Program-made: the position numbers and the translations under genes | Source of the DNA: Cellulomonas hominis | GTDB taxonomy: Bacteria > Actinomycetota > Actinomycetes > Actinomycetales > Cellulomonadaceae | Direction: 5' to 3' | DNA length: 64,000 bases | Assembly: GCF_014201095.1 (NCBI RefSeq) | Contig: NZ_JACHDN010000001.1 | Location: 2,046,001 to 2,110,000, forward strand | Shown: positions 17,312 to 26,303 of the stretch, in pieces | How the letters are laid out: each line of letters opens with the position of its first letter | How positions within the stretch are numbered: the first letter of the stretch is position 1 | Notes under the pieces: model-generated | Told to the model about the DNA's origin: nothing | The model's input: the letters and a program-made list of their open reading frames with translations, nothing else | Database searches by the model: none

Positions 17312-20300
17312 ATGCTGCGCAGGCTCGGCATCCGCGCCAAGGTGCTCGCGGTCCTCGCGGTGCCCGTGCTCGTGCTGCTGGTCGCCGCCGGCTACATCGC
17401 CCTCCAGTCGGTCCAGGAGGCGCGCACCGCGGCGGCCGTCCGCGACGTCGTGTCGGTCATGCCGCTGTACTCCCGCGCGGCCGAGGCGCTCCAGCAGGAG
17501 CGCACGCTGTCCGTGCAGGAGGCGAGCGACTCCGCCCTCGGCGGCAACCTGACGATCTCCCGGTCCGCGACGGACGACGCCATCGGCGCCCTCGGCGTCG
17601 CGCTGCGCGGCCTCGACCTGTCCACCCTCGACACCCGCGTGTCCGAGGCGATCCAGGACGCGAGCAACCAGCACATCCGCCTGGTGGAGATCCGCGACCG
17701 GGTCGACGCCGGGTCGCTCCCGGCCTCGCTGGTGTCGAGCAACTACACGGACATCCTGTCCGCCGACAACGACGTGCCCGTGGTCGTGGCCGAGACGCTG
17801 TCCGAGCGGTCCCTCGCCAGCCGCATGTCCGCGTACGGCGCGATCGCCGACACCGTCGAGCAGGTGCTCCGCGCGCAGCCCGTCGCCGGCGAGGTGCTCG
17901 CGTCCAACGGCGCGGACCCCGCGCAGGTGCGGGAGCTCGCGTCGCTGTTCGCCGTCCAGGACGAGGCGCGCGACGACGCCCGGGCGCTCACCAACGGCCT
18001 GCGGCTGCCCGGCATCCAGCTCGCGTCCCGCGACGCCGACCTCACCGCCATGCAGCTGCAGCTCGCCTCGGGCAACGAGCTCACCGTCCGCGCCCTCGAC
18101 CCGACCCGGTGGAACAGCCTGGTCAACGCCGAGCTCGCGTCCCTGCGCCCCGTCGGTTCCGAGGTGCTCACCTCCGCGGACGACCGCGCCGGCACGATCG
18201 CCGACCAGGCCCGCGACAGGGCCCTCATCACCGGCGGCATCGCGGCGGCCGCGGCCGCCCTGTCCATCCTCATCGCGCTCGTCGTCTCCCGCGGGATCGT
18301 CATCCCGATGCGGCGCCTGACCGCCGCGGCCGGCACGGTCCGCGTCGAGCTGCCGAAGCTCGTCGAGCAGGTGGCCGTCCCGGGCGAGACCCCCGACCTC
18401 ACGCTCGCGAACATCCCCGTCGAGTCGCAGGACGAGGTCGGCCGGCTGGCCCAGGCGTTCAACGACGTGAACGCCACGACCATCCAGGTCGCCCGCGAGC
18501 AGGCCGCCCTGCGCGGCTCGATCGCCGAGATGTTCGTCAACGTCGCCCGCCGCGACCAGGTGCTGCTCGGCCGCCAGCTCGCGTTCATCGACTCCCTCGA
18601 GCGGTCGGAGGAGGACCCGGCCACCCTGGCCAACCTGTTCCGCCTCGACCACCTCGCCACCCGCATGCGCCGCAACGCGGAGTCGCTGCTCGTGCTCGCC
18701 GGCATCGACTCCGGCCGCCGCCTGCGCGAGGCCATGCCGCTGTCGGACGTGGTCCGCACCGCGTCGTCCGAGATCGAGCAGTACGACCGCGTGCAGCTCG
18801 ACCTCGGCGCCGACCCGCTGATGCACGGCTTCAACGCCCTCGCCGCGGCGCACCTGCTCGCCGAGCTGCTCGAGAACGCGACGCTGTTCTCGGAGCCGGG
18901 CACGCCCGTCGTGGTCGCCACCTCCGTCGACGACGAGCATGTCCTCGTGCGGATCACCGACCAGGGCCTCGGCATGTCGCCGGACGAGCTCTCCGCCGCG
19001 AACACCACCATCTCCTCGACGTCGCCGACCGAGGCGCTCGGCGCCCAGCGCCTCGGCCTGTTCGTGGTGGCCCGGCTCGGGCAGCGCCTCGGCGCACGCG
19101 TGCGGCTGGAGCGCGCGCAGGGTTCCGGCGTGTCCGGCACGGTCGCGGTCGTCGAGTTCCCGGTCGCCCTGTTCACGTCGCACGACCCGGCGCTCGCCGG
19201 CGGCCTTCCCGGCGCCCGGCGCTCCGGCGCCCCCGCGACGGGGTCGCTGCCCGCGGTCGAGGCGCCGGTCGCGGTGCCCGTCGACCTGGCCGCGCTGACC
19301 GACGGCGCCACGACGACCGGCCTGCCGCGCCGCCGCACCTCGGGCGACGCCGCCGACCCCGCGGCGCCCGCCGCCTCTGCCGCGTCCGCCCGGTCCGCCG
19401 GGCTGCCCGCGGAGCAGGACGTGGTGCTGCCCGCGCCCGCCGAGGCCACGCTGGCGCCCGAGATCGCGGCCGAGGCCGGCGGGTGGAGCCCGCTCGTCGC
19501 GCCGGCCCCGAGCGCCCCCGGCGGGCTGCCGAGCCGCGGGCTGCCCGCGCGCGGCGCAGCCGCTGCCCCGGCCGGCCCGGTCGCGGACGCCGGCGAGGCC
19601 GGGCAGCCGGTCGCCGGCCCCCGCGCGGGGCTGTTCGCGGGCTTCCGCGGACGCGACGCGCTGCCCGCCGCGGCCCCCGGGGAGGACGTCGCCGGGGACG
19701 CGCCGGAGGTCCCCGAGGTCCCCGCGGTGCCCGCGCTCGCGTGGGCGCCGGACGACGCCGACGAGCCCGCCGCGGAGGCCGTGGCGCCCGTCGAGCCGCA
19801 GCCGCTGGTCGTGCCCGGCCTGGTGCCGGACGAGCCGCTGGACGAGTCCCGCGCGTGGGGCGACTGGGGGCAGGCCGCGCACGAGCCCGCCGAGCCGGTC
19901 GTCCCGGTCGTGCCCGGGCTCGCCGCGTGGGACGCCGACGCCCCGGGGCGCGCCGACGAGACGCAGGTGCTGCGGCCGGTCGCCGACGAGGCGGCGGAGC
20001 CCCCGGCCTCCGACGGCCTCGGTGGCCTCCCGGTCGCGTCGCCCGTGCTCGCGTCGCCGGAGCCGGAGCCGGAGCCGACGCCGGTGCCGTTCGGCGGGCT
20101 GCCCGCGGCCGGCTGGCTGCCCGACGCACCGGCGGCCGACGCGCTGCCGCTCGAGCCGGCTCCGCCCGCGCCGGCCCTGCCGGAGCCGGCCCTGCCCGCC
20201 CCGGCCCTGCCCGCCCCGGCCCCCGTCGCCGCCTCCGGCCCCGCGCTCCCGCCCGTGCTCGGCGCCGCGGCGTCCGAGGCGCCCGCGCCCCTGCCGGACT

Positions 20301-21478
20301 TCGCCACGCTGGTCCGCGGCGACGACCCGGCCGACGCGCCGGAGCCGGCCCGTCGCGGCCGGGCGCGCCGCTCGTTCTTCTCCTTCCGCCGCAAGGCCGC
20401 CGAGCGCCCGGAGACCCCCGCGGCCGCGCCGGTCGCCGCGCCCGACCCCGCGCGGGCGTCCGTCCTGCCGCCGCGCTCGGCCCGCGGCGCCCACGCCGGG
20501 CCGTCCGAGCCCGACGCCCCGGGGTCGCGCCCGCCGACCGCACCGCGCGGCATCCACGTCGCCGCGCTCGGCGCGCCGGTCGAGCCCGTCGAGCCCCTCG
20601 GGACCGGCCTGGCCCAGCAGCCCGAGCAGCCCGAGCAGCCCGAGCAGGCCGCCGCGCCCGCGGGCTGGCTCCCGTCGACGGGCTGGGCCCCGACCGAGGA
20701 CGCCGTGCCCGCGCCGGCTCCCGGCCCCGCCCAGCCGGCGTGGTCCGCGCCCTCCGCGTGGTCCGCGCCCGTCCCGGACGCCCCGGCGGACGCGCCCGCC
20801 GTGGTCCTCCCGGAGCCTCCGGCGCTCGGCGCCTGGGCCCCGGAGGCGGGGACCGAGGCGGGCCCGTGGGCGGTCGCCCAGCCGCCCGCCGACGCCGCCG
20901 CGCCGCTGCCCACCCGCACCCGCGGCGAGGTCCCCCCGCCCGCCCCGGAGCCCGAGTCCGCCCCGGCGGCCGAGCGCCGCCCGCCGCGCGACATCAGCAC
21001 CTGGGCGTCCGCCTGGTCCCCGCAGGGCCAGCCCGCCGTCCCGCACCCGGGGGCGCCGGGGTGGTCCGCCGGGGGCGAGCAGGACGCCGCGTCCTCCGAG
21101 CCGGCCCCCGCCGCCGGCCACGCGGGCGGCCTGGACGCCGAGGCCGCCGCGATGCTCGCCCTGCGAGCCGACATCCAGGAGCAGGCGTTGAGCGAGCTGA
21201 GCCAGCTGTCCGCGTACCGGCCGAAGATCGACACCCGGCCGGCCGGCGGCTCGCTCACGCGCCGCGTGCCCACGGCGATCCCCGCGGCGCCGGAGATCTC
21301 CGCCCCCGAGCCCGGCCGGGCCCCGGAGCGGGACGCCGACGGTCTCCGCGACCGCCTGGCCAGCTTCCAGTCCGGCAGCCGCCGGGGCCGTCGCGCCCTG
21401 GCGGACGCCGATCCCTCCGGCACCGTGCCGGAGCAGCCCGTCGAGCACGATCAGCAGCAGACGTCGCCGTCATGGTGA
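17312..21478 (+). CDS. cvnA: Conservon sensor-kinase-like protein (CvnA), very long tail
   Basis: The 1388-aa first gene of a conservon. Order: a cytoplasmic start and membrane helix (VLAVLAVPVLVLLVAAGYIA), an extracellular nitrate/nitrite-sensor-like (NIT) helical domain (about 35-300), a second membrane helix (about 306-330), HAMP, a phospho-acceptor-like helix with RLDHLATRM (about 444), and a HATPase domain (N-box ELLENATLF, G-box ITDQGLGMS, LGLFVVARLGQRLGA, to about 620). The remaining ~770 residues are low-complexity Ala/Pro/Glu/Gly-rich (for example PEQPEQPEQ). The ATG is preceded by a GGGAGG site. It is followed 49 bp later by cvnB. Confidence 0.94.
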   Translation: MLRRLGIRAKVLAVLAVPVLVLLVAAGYIALQSVQEARTAAAVRDVVSVMPLYSRAAEALQQERTLSVQEASDSALGGNLTISRSATDDAIGALGVALRGLDLSTLDTRVSEAIQDASNQHIRLVEIRDRVDAGSLPASLVSSNYTDILSADNDVPVVVAETLSERSLASRMSAYGAIADTVEQVLRAQPVAGEVLASNGADPAQVRELASLFAVQDEARDDARALTNGLRLPGIQLASRDADLTAMQLQLASGNELTVRALDPTRWNSLVNAELASLRPVGSEVLTSADDRAGTIADQARDRALITGGIAAAAAALSILIALVVSRGIVIPMRRLTAAAGTVRVELPKLVEQVAVPGETPDLTLANIPVESQDEVGRLAQAFNDVNATTIQVAREQAALRGSIAEMFVNVARRDQVLLGRQLAFIDSLERSEEDPATLANLFRLDHLATRMRRNAESLLVLAGIDSGRRLREAMPLSDVVRTASSEIEQYDRVQLDLGADPLMHGFNALAAAHLLAELLENATLFSEPGTPVVVATSVDDEHVLVRITDQGLGMSPDELSAANTTISSTSPTEALGAQRLGLFVVARLGQRLGARVRLERAQGSGVSGTVAVVEFPVALFTSHDPALAGGLPGARRSGAPATGSLPAVEAPVAVPVDLAALTDGATTTGLPRRRTSGDAADPAAPAASAASARSAGLPAEQDVVLPAPAEATLAPEIAAEAGGWSPLVAPAPSAPGGLPSRGLPARGAAAAPAGPVADAGEAGQPVAGPRAGLFAGFRGRDALPAAAPGEDVAGDAPEVPEVPAVPALAWAPDDADEPAAEAVAPVEPQPLVVPGLVPDEPLDESRAWGDWGQAAHEPAEPVVPVVPGLAAWDADAPGRADETQVLRPVADEAAEPPASDGLGGLPVASPVLASPEPEPEPTPVPFGGLPAAGWLPDAPAADALPLEPAPPAPALPEPALPAPALPAPAPVAASGPALPPVLGAAASEAPAPLPDFATLVRGDDPADAPEPARRGRARRSFFSFRRKAAERPETPAAAPVAAPDPARASVLPPRSARGAHAGPSEPDAPGSRPPTAPRGIHVAALGAPVEPVEPLGTGLAQQPEQPEQPEQAAAPAGWLPSTGWAPTEDAVPAPAPGPAQPAWSAPSAWSAPVPDAPADAPAVVLPEPPALGAWAPEAGTEAGPWAVAQPPADAAAPLPTRTRGEVPPPAPEPESAPAAERRPPRDISTWASAWSPQGQPAVPHPGAPGWSAGGEQDAASSEPAPAAGHAGGLDAEAAAMLALRADIQEQALSELSQLSAYRPKIDTRPAGGSLTRRVPTAIPAAPEISAPEPGRAPERDADGLRDRLASFQSGSRRGRRALADADPSGTVPEQPVEHDQQQTSPSW

Positions 21479-21527
21479 TCCGAGTTCCGCAGCCGCCCAC
21501 CGCGCCTGCACCACGTCAGGAGGATGT

Positions 21528-21977
21528 GTGACCACCCTCAGCACCGAGGCCGCCAACTTCGGCTGGCTGCTGGACAACTTCGTCCGGACCGTGCCCGGCA
21601 CCCGGCACACGCTCGTCGTGTCCGCGGACGGTCTGCTGATGGCGATGTCCGAGCAGCTCGACCGGACCAGCGGCGACCAGCTCGCGGCGATCGTCGCCGG
21701 CATGTCCAGCCTGACCCGCGGCGCCGCGCGCCAGCTCCGGGCCGGGGACGTGCGGCAGGCCATCGTCGAGATGGACAACCTGTTCCTGTTCCTCATGAGC
21801 GTGTCGAACGGCTCCGTGCTCGCCGTCGTGGCGGACGCGACCTGCGACGTCGGCCTGATCGGCTACGAGATGGCGATGCTCGTGTCGCGCACCGAGGCCA
21901 CGCTCACCCCGCAGCTCATCACCGAGATGCGCGGCAGCCTGCCCGTCGACGGCGCGACGCGCGCTCCCACCATGTGA
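21528..21977 (+). CDS. cvnB: Roadblock/LC7-domain protein (CvnB)
   Basis: A 149-aa MglB-like roadblock protein (FGWLLDNFVRTVPGTRHTLV, VSADGLLMAMS). In conservons this family regulates the GTPase CvnD as a GAP-like partner. The GTG start has AGGAGG at 21518-21523. It is the second gene of four in the same direction with minimal spacing. Confidence 0.95.
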   Translation: MTTLSTEAANFGWLLDNFVRTVPGTRHTLVVSADGLLMAMSEQLDRTSGDQLAAIVAGMSSLTRGAARQLRAGDVRQAIVEMDNLFLFLMSVSNGSVLAVVADATCDVGLIGYEMAMLVSRTEATLTPQLITEMRGSLPVDGATRAPTM

Positions 21978-21984
21978 GGACCCG

Positions 21985-22359
21985 ATGAGCGAGAGCGAGT
22001 TCGAGACGAGGACCGTCCGCCCGTACGCCCTCACCGGCGGCCGGGTGCGCTCCGAGCGGTCCGACTACCCCCTGGAGGCGCTGGTCGAGCTGCTGCCCGG
22101 CGGCGTCTCCGGCCAGGGTCTGACGCCGGAGAAGCGCGCGATCCTGCAGCACGCCTCGCACGGCTACATCTCCGTCGCCGAGCTCTCGGCGCTGCTCCAC
22201 CTGCCGATCGGCGTCGTCCGCGTCGTCGTGTCCGACCTCGTGGACGCCGGCTACGTCCGGGTCCACGCCTCCGACCCGGTCGAGGTCAGCACCGGTCAGT
22301 CGCCCGCCCTGTCCCTCAGCGTCCTGGAGAGTGTTCTCAATGGCATTTCCGCCCTCTGA
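21985..22359 (+). CDS. cvnC: DUF742 winged-helix protein (CvnC)
   Basis: A 124-aa DUF742 protein. It opens with a variable start followed by VRPYALTGGRVRSE, a signature of the family, and contains a winged-helix-like half (ISVAELSALLHLPIGVVRVV). DUF742 proteins form the third conservon component; DNA binding is uncertain. The start lies 8 bp after cvnB, with GAGGA just before the ATG. The 3' end overlaps cvnD by 20 bp. Confidence 0.95.
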   Translation: MSESEFETRTVRPYALTGGRVRSERSDYPLEALVELLPGGVSGQGLTPEKRAILQHASHGYISVAELSALLHLPIGVVRVVVSDLVDAGYVRVHASDPVEVSTGQSPALSLSVLESVLNGISAL

Positions 22360-22990
22360 CGCCGTGGTCGGCCCGGCGCTCGGCCAGTCCGCCGTCCCCA
22401 CCGCCCGCACCGCCTCCGACGCCGGCGGCATGGGCGCGGCCCCGACGGTCGTGAAGATCGTCGTCGCGGGGGGGTTCGCCGTCGGCAAGACCACGTTCAT
22501 CGGCTCGATCTCCGACATCGAGCCCCTCAACACCGAGGCCGCGATGACGGAGCACTCGGTCGGCGTGGACGACGCTGGCGGCGTGTCCGACCGCAAGACC
22601 TCGACGACCGTGGCGATGGACTTCGGCCGCATCGCCCTGCCCGGCTCGCTGTGGCTGTACCTGTTCGGCACGCCCGGCCAGGACCGGTTCCTGTTCATGT
22701 GGGACGACCTCGTGCGCGGGGCGATCGGCGCCGTCGTGCTCGTCGACACCGACCGCCTGGACCAGTGCTTCCCGGCCGTCGACTACTTCGAGTCGCGCGG
22801 CATCCCGTTCGTCGTCGGGGTCAACTGCTTCGACGGCATCGCGAAGCACCGGCTCGAGGACGTCCGCGAGGCGCTGGCCATCCCGGCGCACGTGCCGGTC
22901 CTCTACACCGACGCCCGGTCCCGCACGGCGACCAAGCAGACGCTGATCGCCCTGGTGCAGCTCGCCATGGAGCGTCTGCGCCAGGGATGA
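22340..22990 (+). CDS. cvnD: Conservon GTPase (CvnD)
   Basis: A 216-aa small GTPase. P-loop GGFAVGKTTFIGSI, switch II GTPGQDRFLFMW, and the base-specificity region GVNCFDG where Ras has NKxD; this variant is usual in CvnD proteins. It is expected at the membrane with CvnA/B/C as a G-protein-like switch coupled to the sensor. I prefer the ATG at 22340 over the GTG at 22331; either overlaps cvnC, so the pair is translationally coupled. Confidence 0.95.
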   Translation: MAFPPSDAVVGPALGQSAVPTARTASDAGGMGAAPTVVKIVVAGGFAVGKTTFIGSISDIEPLNTEAAMTEHSVGVDDAGGVSDRKTSTTVAMDFGRIALPGSLWLYLFGTPGQDRFLFMWDDLVRGAIGAVVLVDTDRLDQCFPAVDYFESRGIPFVVGVNCFDGIAKHRLEDVREALAIPAHVPVLYTDARSRTATKQTLIALVQLAMERLRQG

Positions 22991-23035
22991 CGGCCGTGCC
23001 CGCACGTCCCCGCGCGCCCCGATAGGGTGCGGGGC

Positions 23036-23452
23036 GTGCGGGTCTACGCCGACGGCTCGGCGCTCGTCCGCTACCTCCCCGGGACCGACCACCACGTGGA
23101 CTGGCTGGGGTGGGCGGAGCAGCACGGGCCGGAACTCCTCGTCACGTCGCTGTCCCTGGGCGAGCTGCGCCGCGCCGCCGCGGGGGCCCCGGCGGACGTC
23201 CGTGCGCGCGTGCACGACGTCGCCGAGCGGCTCGAGGTCATCCGCTACTCGGACCAGTCGCTGAAGTCCGCCGCGATGAGCACCGGCGTGCTCGCGCCGT
23301 TCGCGGCCCTGCACCTCGGCGTCGCCGTCGCCCAGCCGGACGTCACGGCGTTCGCGACCTACGACCGCCGGCTGGCGGCGGTCGCGGCGATCCACGGGCT
23401 GACGGTCGTCTCGCCGGGGCGGGCCGGCCCGTGGTGGGACGCCGCGGCCTGA
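23036..23452 (+). CDS. PIN-domain protein (orphan VapC-like)
   Basis: A 138-aa PIN-fold protein. The acidic set is visible: D in VYADGSALVRYL, E in SLSLGELRRA, and D in FATYDRRLAA. PIN domains are usually RNases and often toxins, but no antitoxin ORF lies beside it: the 45 bp to cvnD are non-coding. The GTG at 23036 is chosen because TAGGGT ends 7 nt before it (leaderless). It may be a solitary VapC or a housekeeping PIN nuclease. Confidence 0.85.
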   Translation: MRVYADGSALVRYLPGTDHHVDWLGWAEQHGPELLVTSLSLGELRRAAAGAPADVRARVHDVAERLEVIRYSDQSLKSAAMSTGVLAPFAALHLGVAVAQPDVTAFATYDRRLAAVAAIHGLTVVSPGRAGPWWDAAA

Positions 23453-23472
23453 CGGGGCTACGGTCGGGAGGC

Positions 23473-24267
23473 ATGACCTCCCTCGACCTGTCCGGGCGCA
23501 CCGCCCTCGTCACCGGCTCGACCCAGGGCATCGGCGCGGCGATCGCCGCCGGTCTCGCGCGGGCGGGAGCGCGGGTCGCGGTCAACGGCCGCACGCCCGA
23601 CTCCGTCGACGCCGCGGTCGAGCGGTTGTCCGGGGAGGGGCCGGGCGCGTTCGTCCCGGCGCCGGGCGACGTCAGCACCGAGGCGGGAGCCGAGGCGGTC
23701 CGCGCGGCGGTGCCCGACGTCGACGTGCTGGTCAACAACCTCGGCATCTTCGAGGCCCGCCCCGCTCTCGAGATCACCGACGACGAGTGGCGCCGGTACT
23801 TCGAGGTCAACGTGCTGAGCGCCGTGCGGCTCACCCGCGCGTACCTGCCCGGCATGACGGCCCGCGGCTGGGGGCGGGTCCTCACGATCGCCAGCGACTC
23901 CGCCGTCGTCATCCCCGCCGAGATGATCCACTACGGCACGTCCAAGACCGCGCTGCTCGCCGTCACCCGCGGCTTCGCCAAGGAGGCCGCGGGCACGGGC
24001 GTCACCGTGAACTCCGTGATCGCCGGCCCGACGCACACCGGGGGAGTCGAGGACTTCGTCCGGTCGCTCGTCGGCGACGAGCTGCCGTGGGACGAGGCGC
24101 AGCGGGAGTTCATGATCCGGCACCGGCCGCAGTCGCTGCTGCAGCGGCTGATCGAGCCGGAGGAGATCGCGAACCTCGTGGTGTACCTGGCCTCGCCGCT
24201 GGCCTCCGCGACGACCGGCGGGGCGGTGCGCGTGGACGGCGGGTACGTGGACGCGATCCTGCCCTGA
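23473..24267 (+). CDS. Short-chain dehydrogenase/reductase (SDR)
   Basis: A 264-aa classical SDR. NAD(P)-binding GSTQGIGAAIA, structural VNNLGIF, catalytic S in IASDSAVV, and YGTSK as the YxxxK motif. The C-terminus DGGYVDAILP is typical of oxidoreductases of the 3-oxoacyl-reductase branch. The substrate is unknown. TACGGT ends 8 nt before the ATG, and the GGGAGG between them is too close to act as a normal ribosome site, so a leaderless start is likely. Confidence 0.92.
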   Translation: MTSLDLSGRTALVTGSTQGIGAAIAAGLARAGARVAVNGRTPDSVDAAVERLSGEGPGAFVPAPGDVSTEAGAEAVRAAVPDVDVLVNNLGIFEARPALEITDDEWRRYFEVNVLSAVRLTRAYLPGMTARGWGRVLTIASDSAVVIPAEMIHYGTSKTALLAVTRGFAKEAAGTGVTVNSVIAGPTHTGGVEDFVRSLVGDELPWDEAQREFMIRHRPQSLLQRLIEPEEIANLVVYLASPLASATTGGAVRVDGGYVDAILP

Positions 24268-24307
24268 GGGAGGCCCGCGGCCGCTGGTAGGGTCACGACG
24301 CTGGACG

Positions 24308-24398
24308 GGAGGGCTGGCTGAGCGGCCGAAAGCGACGGTCTTGAAAACCGTTGGGGCGTCGAAAGGCGTCCTCGTGGGTTCGAATCCCACGCCCTCCG
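24308..24398 (+). tRNA. tRNA-Ser(UGA)
   Basis: The acceptor stem GGAGGGC pairs with GCCCTCC, discriminator G. The anticodon stem ACGGT/ACCGT closes the loop CTTGAAA with anticodon TGA at 24342-24344. There is a long class II variable arm and the T-loop GGTTCGAATCC. CCA is not encoded. It reads UCN codons ending in A/G. Confidence 0.97.
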
Positions 24399-24468
24399 CC
24401 CCCGCATCCCGCCGGTCCGCGTGGCCCCGGGCGCCGTCGCGTCGCCTACCCGCCTCTCCATCGCCCCC

Positions 24469-24504
24469 TAGTAGGTAGACAGCCTTACTAGGTAGCCATA
24501 CGAT
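24469..24504 (+). promoter_or_regulatory. PadR promoter with repeat operator
   Basis: -35 TAGACA (24476-24481), 17-bp spacer, -10 TACGAT (24499-24504), then 6 nt to the GTG. Two near-identical direct repeats, TAGTAGGTAG (24469-24478) and TACTAGGTAG (24486-24495), flank and enter the spacer. They are probable PadR-binding sites for autorepression. Confidence 0.7.
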
Positions 24505-24510
24505 CTACCC

Positions 24511-24852
24511 GTGTCCGAGTCGGCCTGGCCCAGCGAGTGGCTGCGCGGCGTCCTCGAGGTCTGCGTGCTGCGGGTCCTCGACGACGGCGCGACCTACGGC
24601 TACGCCCTCGCCGAGCGGCTCGACGAGCTCGGCCTCGGGCGTCTGAAGGGCGGCACGCTCTACCCGCTGCTCGGGCGCATGGAGGCCGCCGGCCTGGTGA
24701 CCGTCGAGTGGCGCGCGGGCGAGAGCGGTCCCGGGCGCAAGTACTACGACCTGACGGACGCCGGCCGGGCCGCGCTCGCCGAGACCACCGCCCGCTGGGC
24801 CGGCTTCACCACCACGACCCGCGCGATCCTGACCCCCCGGGAGGACCGATGA
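24511..24852 (+). CDS. PadR-family transcriptional regulator
   Basis: A 113-aa regulator: winged helix with LRGVLEVCVLRVLDDGATYG and YALAERL, the GTLYPLLGRMEAAGLV recognition region, and a short C-terminal helix typical of the small PadR-s2 class. GTG start, leaderless. The downstream gene overlaps by ATGA and encodes a membrane protein of the kind usually paired with PadR regulators. It probably represses its own operon via the TAGTAGGTAG repeats. Confidence 0.94.
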   Translation: MSESAWPSEWLRGVLEVCVLRVLDDGATYGYALAERLDELGLGRLKGGTLYPLLGRMEAAGLVTVEWRAGESGPGRKYYDLTDAGRAALAETTARWAGFTTTTRAILTPREDR

Positions 24853-25586
24853 CCCCGCGCACCGCGCCCGACCCCCTCGCGCCGCACGTCGAGCGCGCCT
24901 GGCTCGACGCGTTCGTCGTCGAGCTGCGCCTCCGGGACGTCCCCGGCGACCGGATCGGCGACGCGCTCGCCGAGGTGGACTCCCACTGCGCCGAGTCGGG
25001 CGAGGAGGCCGTCGAGGCCTTCGGCGACCCGGTGGCCTACGCGCGGTCGCTCGGCCTGGCGCCGCTTCCCGGCGCGGACGGCGAGGTGCGGCGGGTCGTC
25101 GCCGGCGTGGCTGCCCAGCTCGTCGGCATGGTGCTGGTGCCGACGGCGGTGGCCGCGCTCGCCCGCGGGGACCGGGTCGGCGTCACCGCCGGCGTGCTCG
25201 TGGCCGTGCTGCTCGGGCTCGCGGCGGCCGCCGGGCTCGCGATCGGCACCGACCGCGTGCTCCGGCTCGTGCTGGACCGGCCGGTCGTCGCGTGGGCGTG
25301 CCTCATGGCCGCGTGCGTCGCGGTGGCGCTGCCCGCCGTGCTGTGGCGGTCGACGCTGCTCGAGCTGCCGGCGGGCGTCGTGGCGGGGGCGGGGCTCGTG
25401 GCGCTGGTGGCCGGCGTCGTCGTGGAGCGGCGCGCGCTCGGGGCGCCGGACCCGGTCGTCGTGCCGGAGGCGGCCGGGGGGACGGACGCCCGCCCGGCCG
25501 GTCGGGCGGCGGTGGGCGCTGCGGCGTTCCTCGTCCCGGCGGCGACCGTCGTGCTCGCTGCCGCGTCCTGGTTCGCGGCGCGCTGA
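24849..25586 (+). CDS. PadR-associated membrane protein (HAAS-like N-terminus)
   Basis: A 245-aa protein. The N-terminal ~75 residues are a helical domain (WLDAFVVELRLRDVPGDRIG, then AFGDPVAYARSLGL) like the HAAS/DUF1700 domain that accompanies PadR genes. About six membrane helices follow. It is coupled to padR through ATGA. The role is unknown; such pairs are thought to signal envelope stress or control membrane transport. Confidence 0.8.
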   Translation: MTPRTAPDPLAPHVERAWLDAFVVELRLRDVPGDRIGDALAEVDSHCAESGEEAVEAFGDPVAYARSLGLAPLPGADGEVRRVVAGVAAQLVGMVLVPTAVAALARGDRVGVTAGVLVAVLLGLAAAAGLAIGTDRVLRLVLDRPVVAWACLMAACVAVALPAVLWRSTLLELPAGVVAGAGLVALVAGVVVERRALGAPDPVVVPEAAGGTDARPAGRAAVGAAAFLVPAATVVLAAASWFAAR

Positions 25587-25676
25587 CCCGCCCGGGGCCG
25601 GCGAGCACGCCCCCGTGACGCCCGGTGGGCTGCCGGACATGTGCTGGGTGTGTCCGTGACCAGAGAGGCCCCGCCC

Positions 25677-26303
25677 ATGCCCGTCCGGCAGCGCCCGCCC
25701 GCGCAGGCCGCCCCGCCCGACCGGGAGCAGCGCTTCACCGTGCTGTTCCAGCAGACCCACGCCGCGCTGCTCGCGTACGCGGTGCGCCGGGTCGCCGACC
25801 CCTCCGAGGCCGCCGACGTGGTGGCCGAGGCGTTCCTCGTCGCCTGGCGCCGGATCGACGAGGCGCCCGACGGGCCCGACGCGCGGCCCTGGATGTTCGG
25901 CGTCGCGCGCCGGGTGCTCGCGAACGCCCAGCGCGGCGAGCGGCGGCGGCACGCGCTCGCGGACCGGTTGCGGCTGGAGATCGCGGAGGCGGTCCCGTCC
26001 CCGGACGTGGCCGTGGCGACGGACGTGGAGCGGGCGATGCGCCGGCTCGACGAGGACGACCGGGAGGTGCTGCGCCTCACCGCGTGGGAGCAGCTCGCGC
26101 GGGACGAGATCGCGCTGGTGCTCGGGGTCTCGCGCGGCGCGGTGCGGATGCGGCTGCACCGGGCCCGGCGGCGGCTGGCGGCCGTGCTGGCGGAGTACGG
26201 GCCCGCCGCGTCGCCACCCGCGTCGCCGCCGAGGGAGCCCGCGCCGCACCCGGCCGCCGCGACGGCCGCCACCCCGACCACCGAGAGCGAGGACCCGCGA
26301 TGA
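25677..26303 (+). CDS. ECF-type RNA polymerase sigma factor
   Basis: A 208-aa sigma-70-family regulator. Region 2 (FTVLFQQTHAALLAYAVRRV, SEAADVVAEAFLVAWRRI) and region 4 (REVLRLTAWEQLARDEIALV, LGVSRGAVRMRLHRARRRL) are both present; region 3 is absent, as in ECF factors. The Pro/Ala-rich tail of ~40 residues is dispensable-looking. The ATG at 25677 has GAGAGG 8 nt upstream; a GTG at 25656 is an alternative. The overlapping next gene is its probable membrane partner. Confidence 0.92.
   Translation: MPVRQRPPAQAAPPDREQRFTVLFQQTHAALLAYAVRRVADPSEAADVVAEAFLVAWRRIDEAPDGPDARPWMFGVARRVLANAQRGERRRHALADRLRLEIAEAVPSPDVAVATDVERAMRRLDEDDREVLRLTAWEQLARDEIALVLGVSRGAVRMRLHRARRRLAAVLAEYGPAASPPASPPREPAPHPAAATAATPTTESEDPR

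Noticed and set aside
20600..20660. Short tandem repeats in cvnA as a possible CRISPR or VNTR array
   Set aside because: These are in-frame codon repeats for EQP/PEQ in a disordered tail; there are no spacers.
22991..23035. An antitoxin gene for the PIN-domain protein
   Set aside because: There are only 45 bp, with no ORF, and the -10 box TAGGGT occupies part of it.
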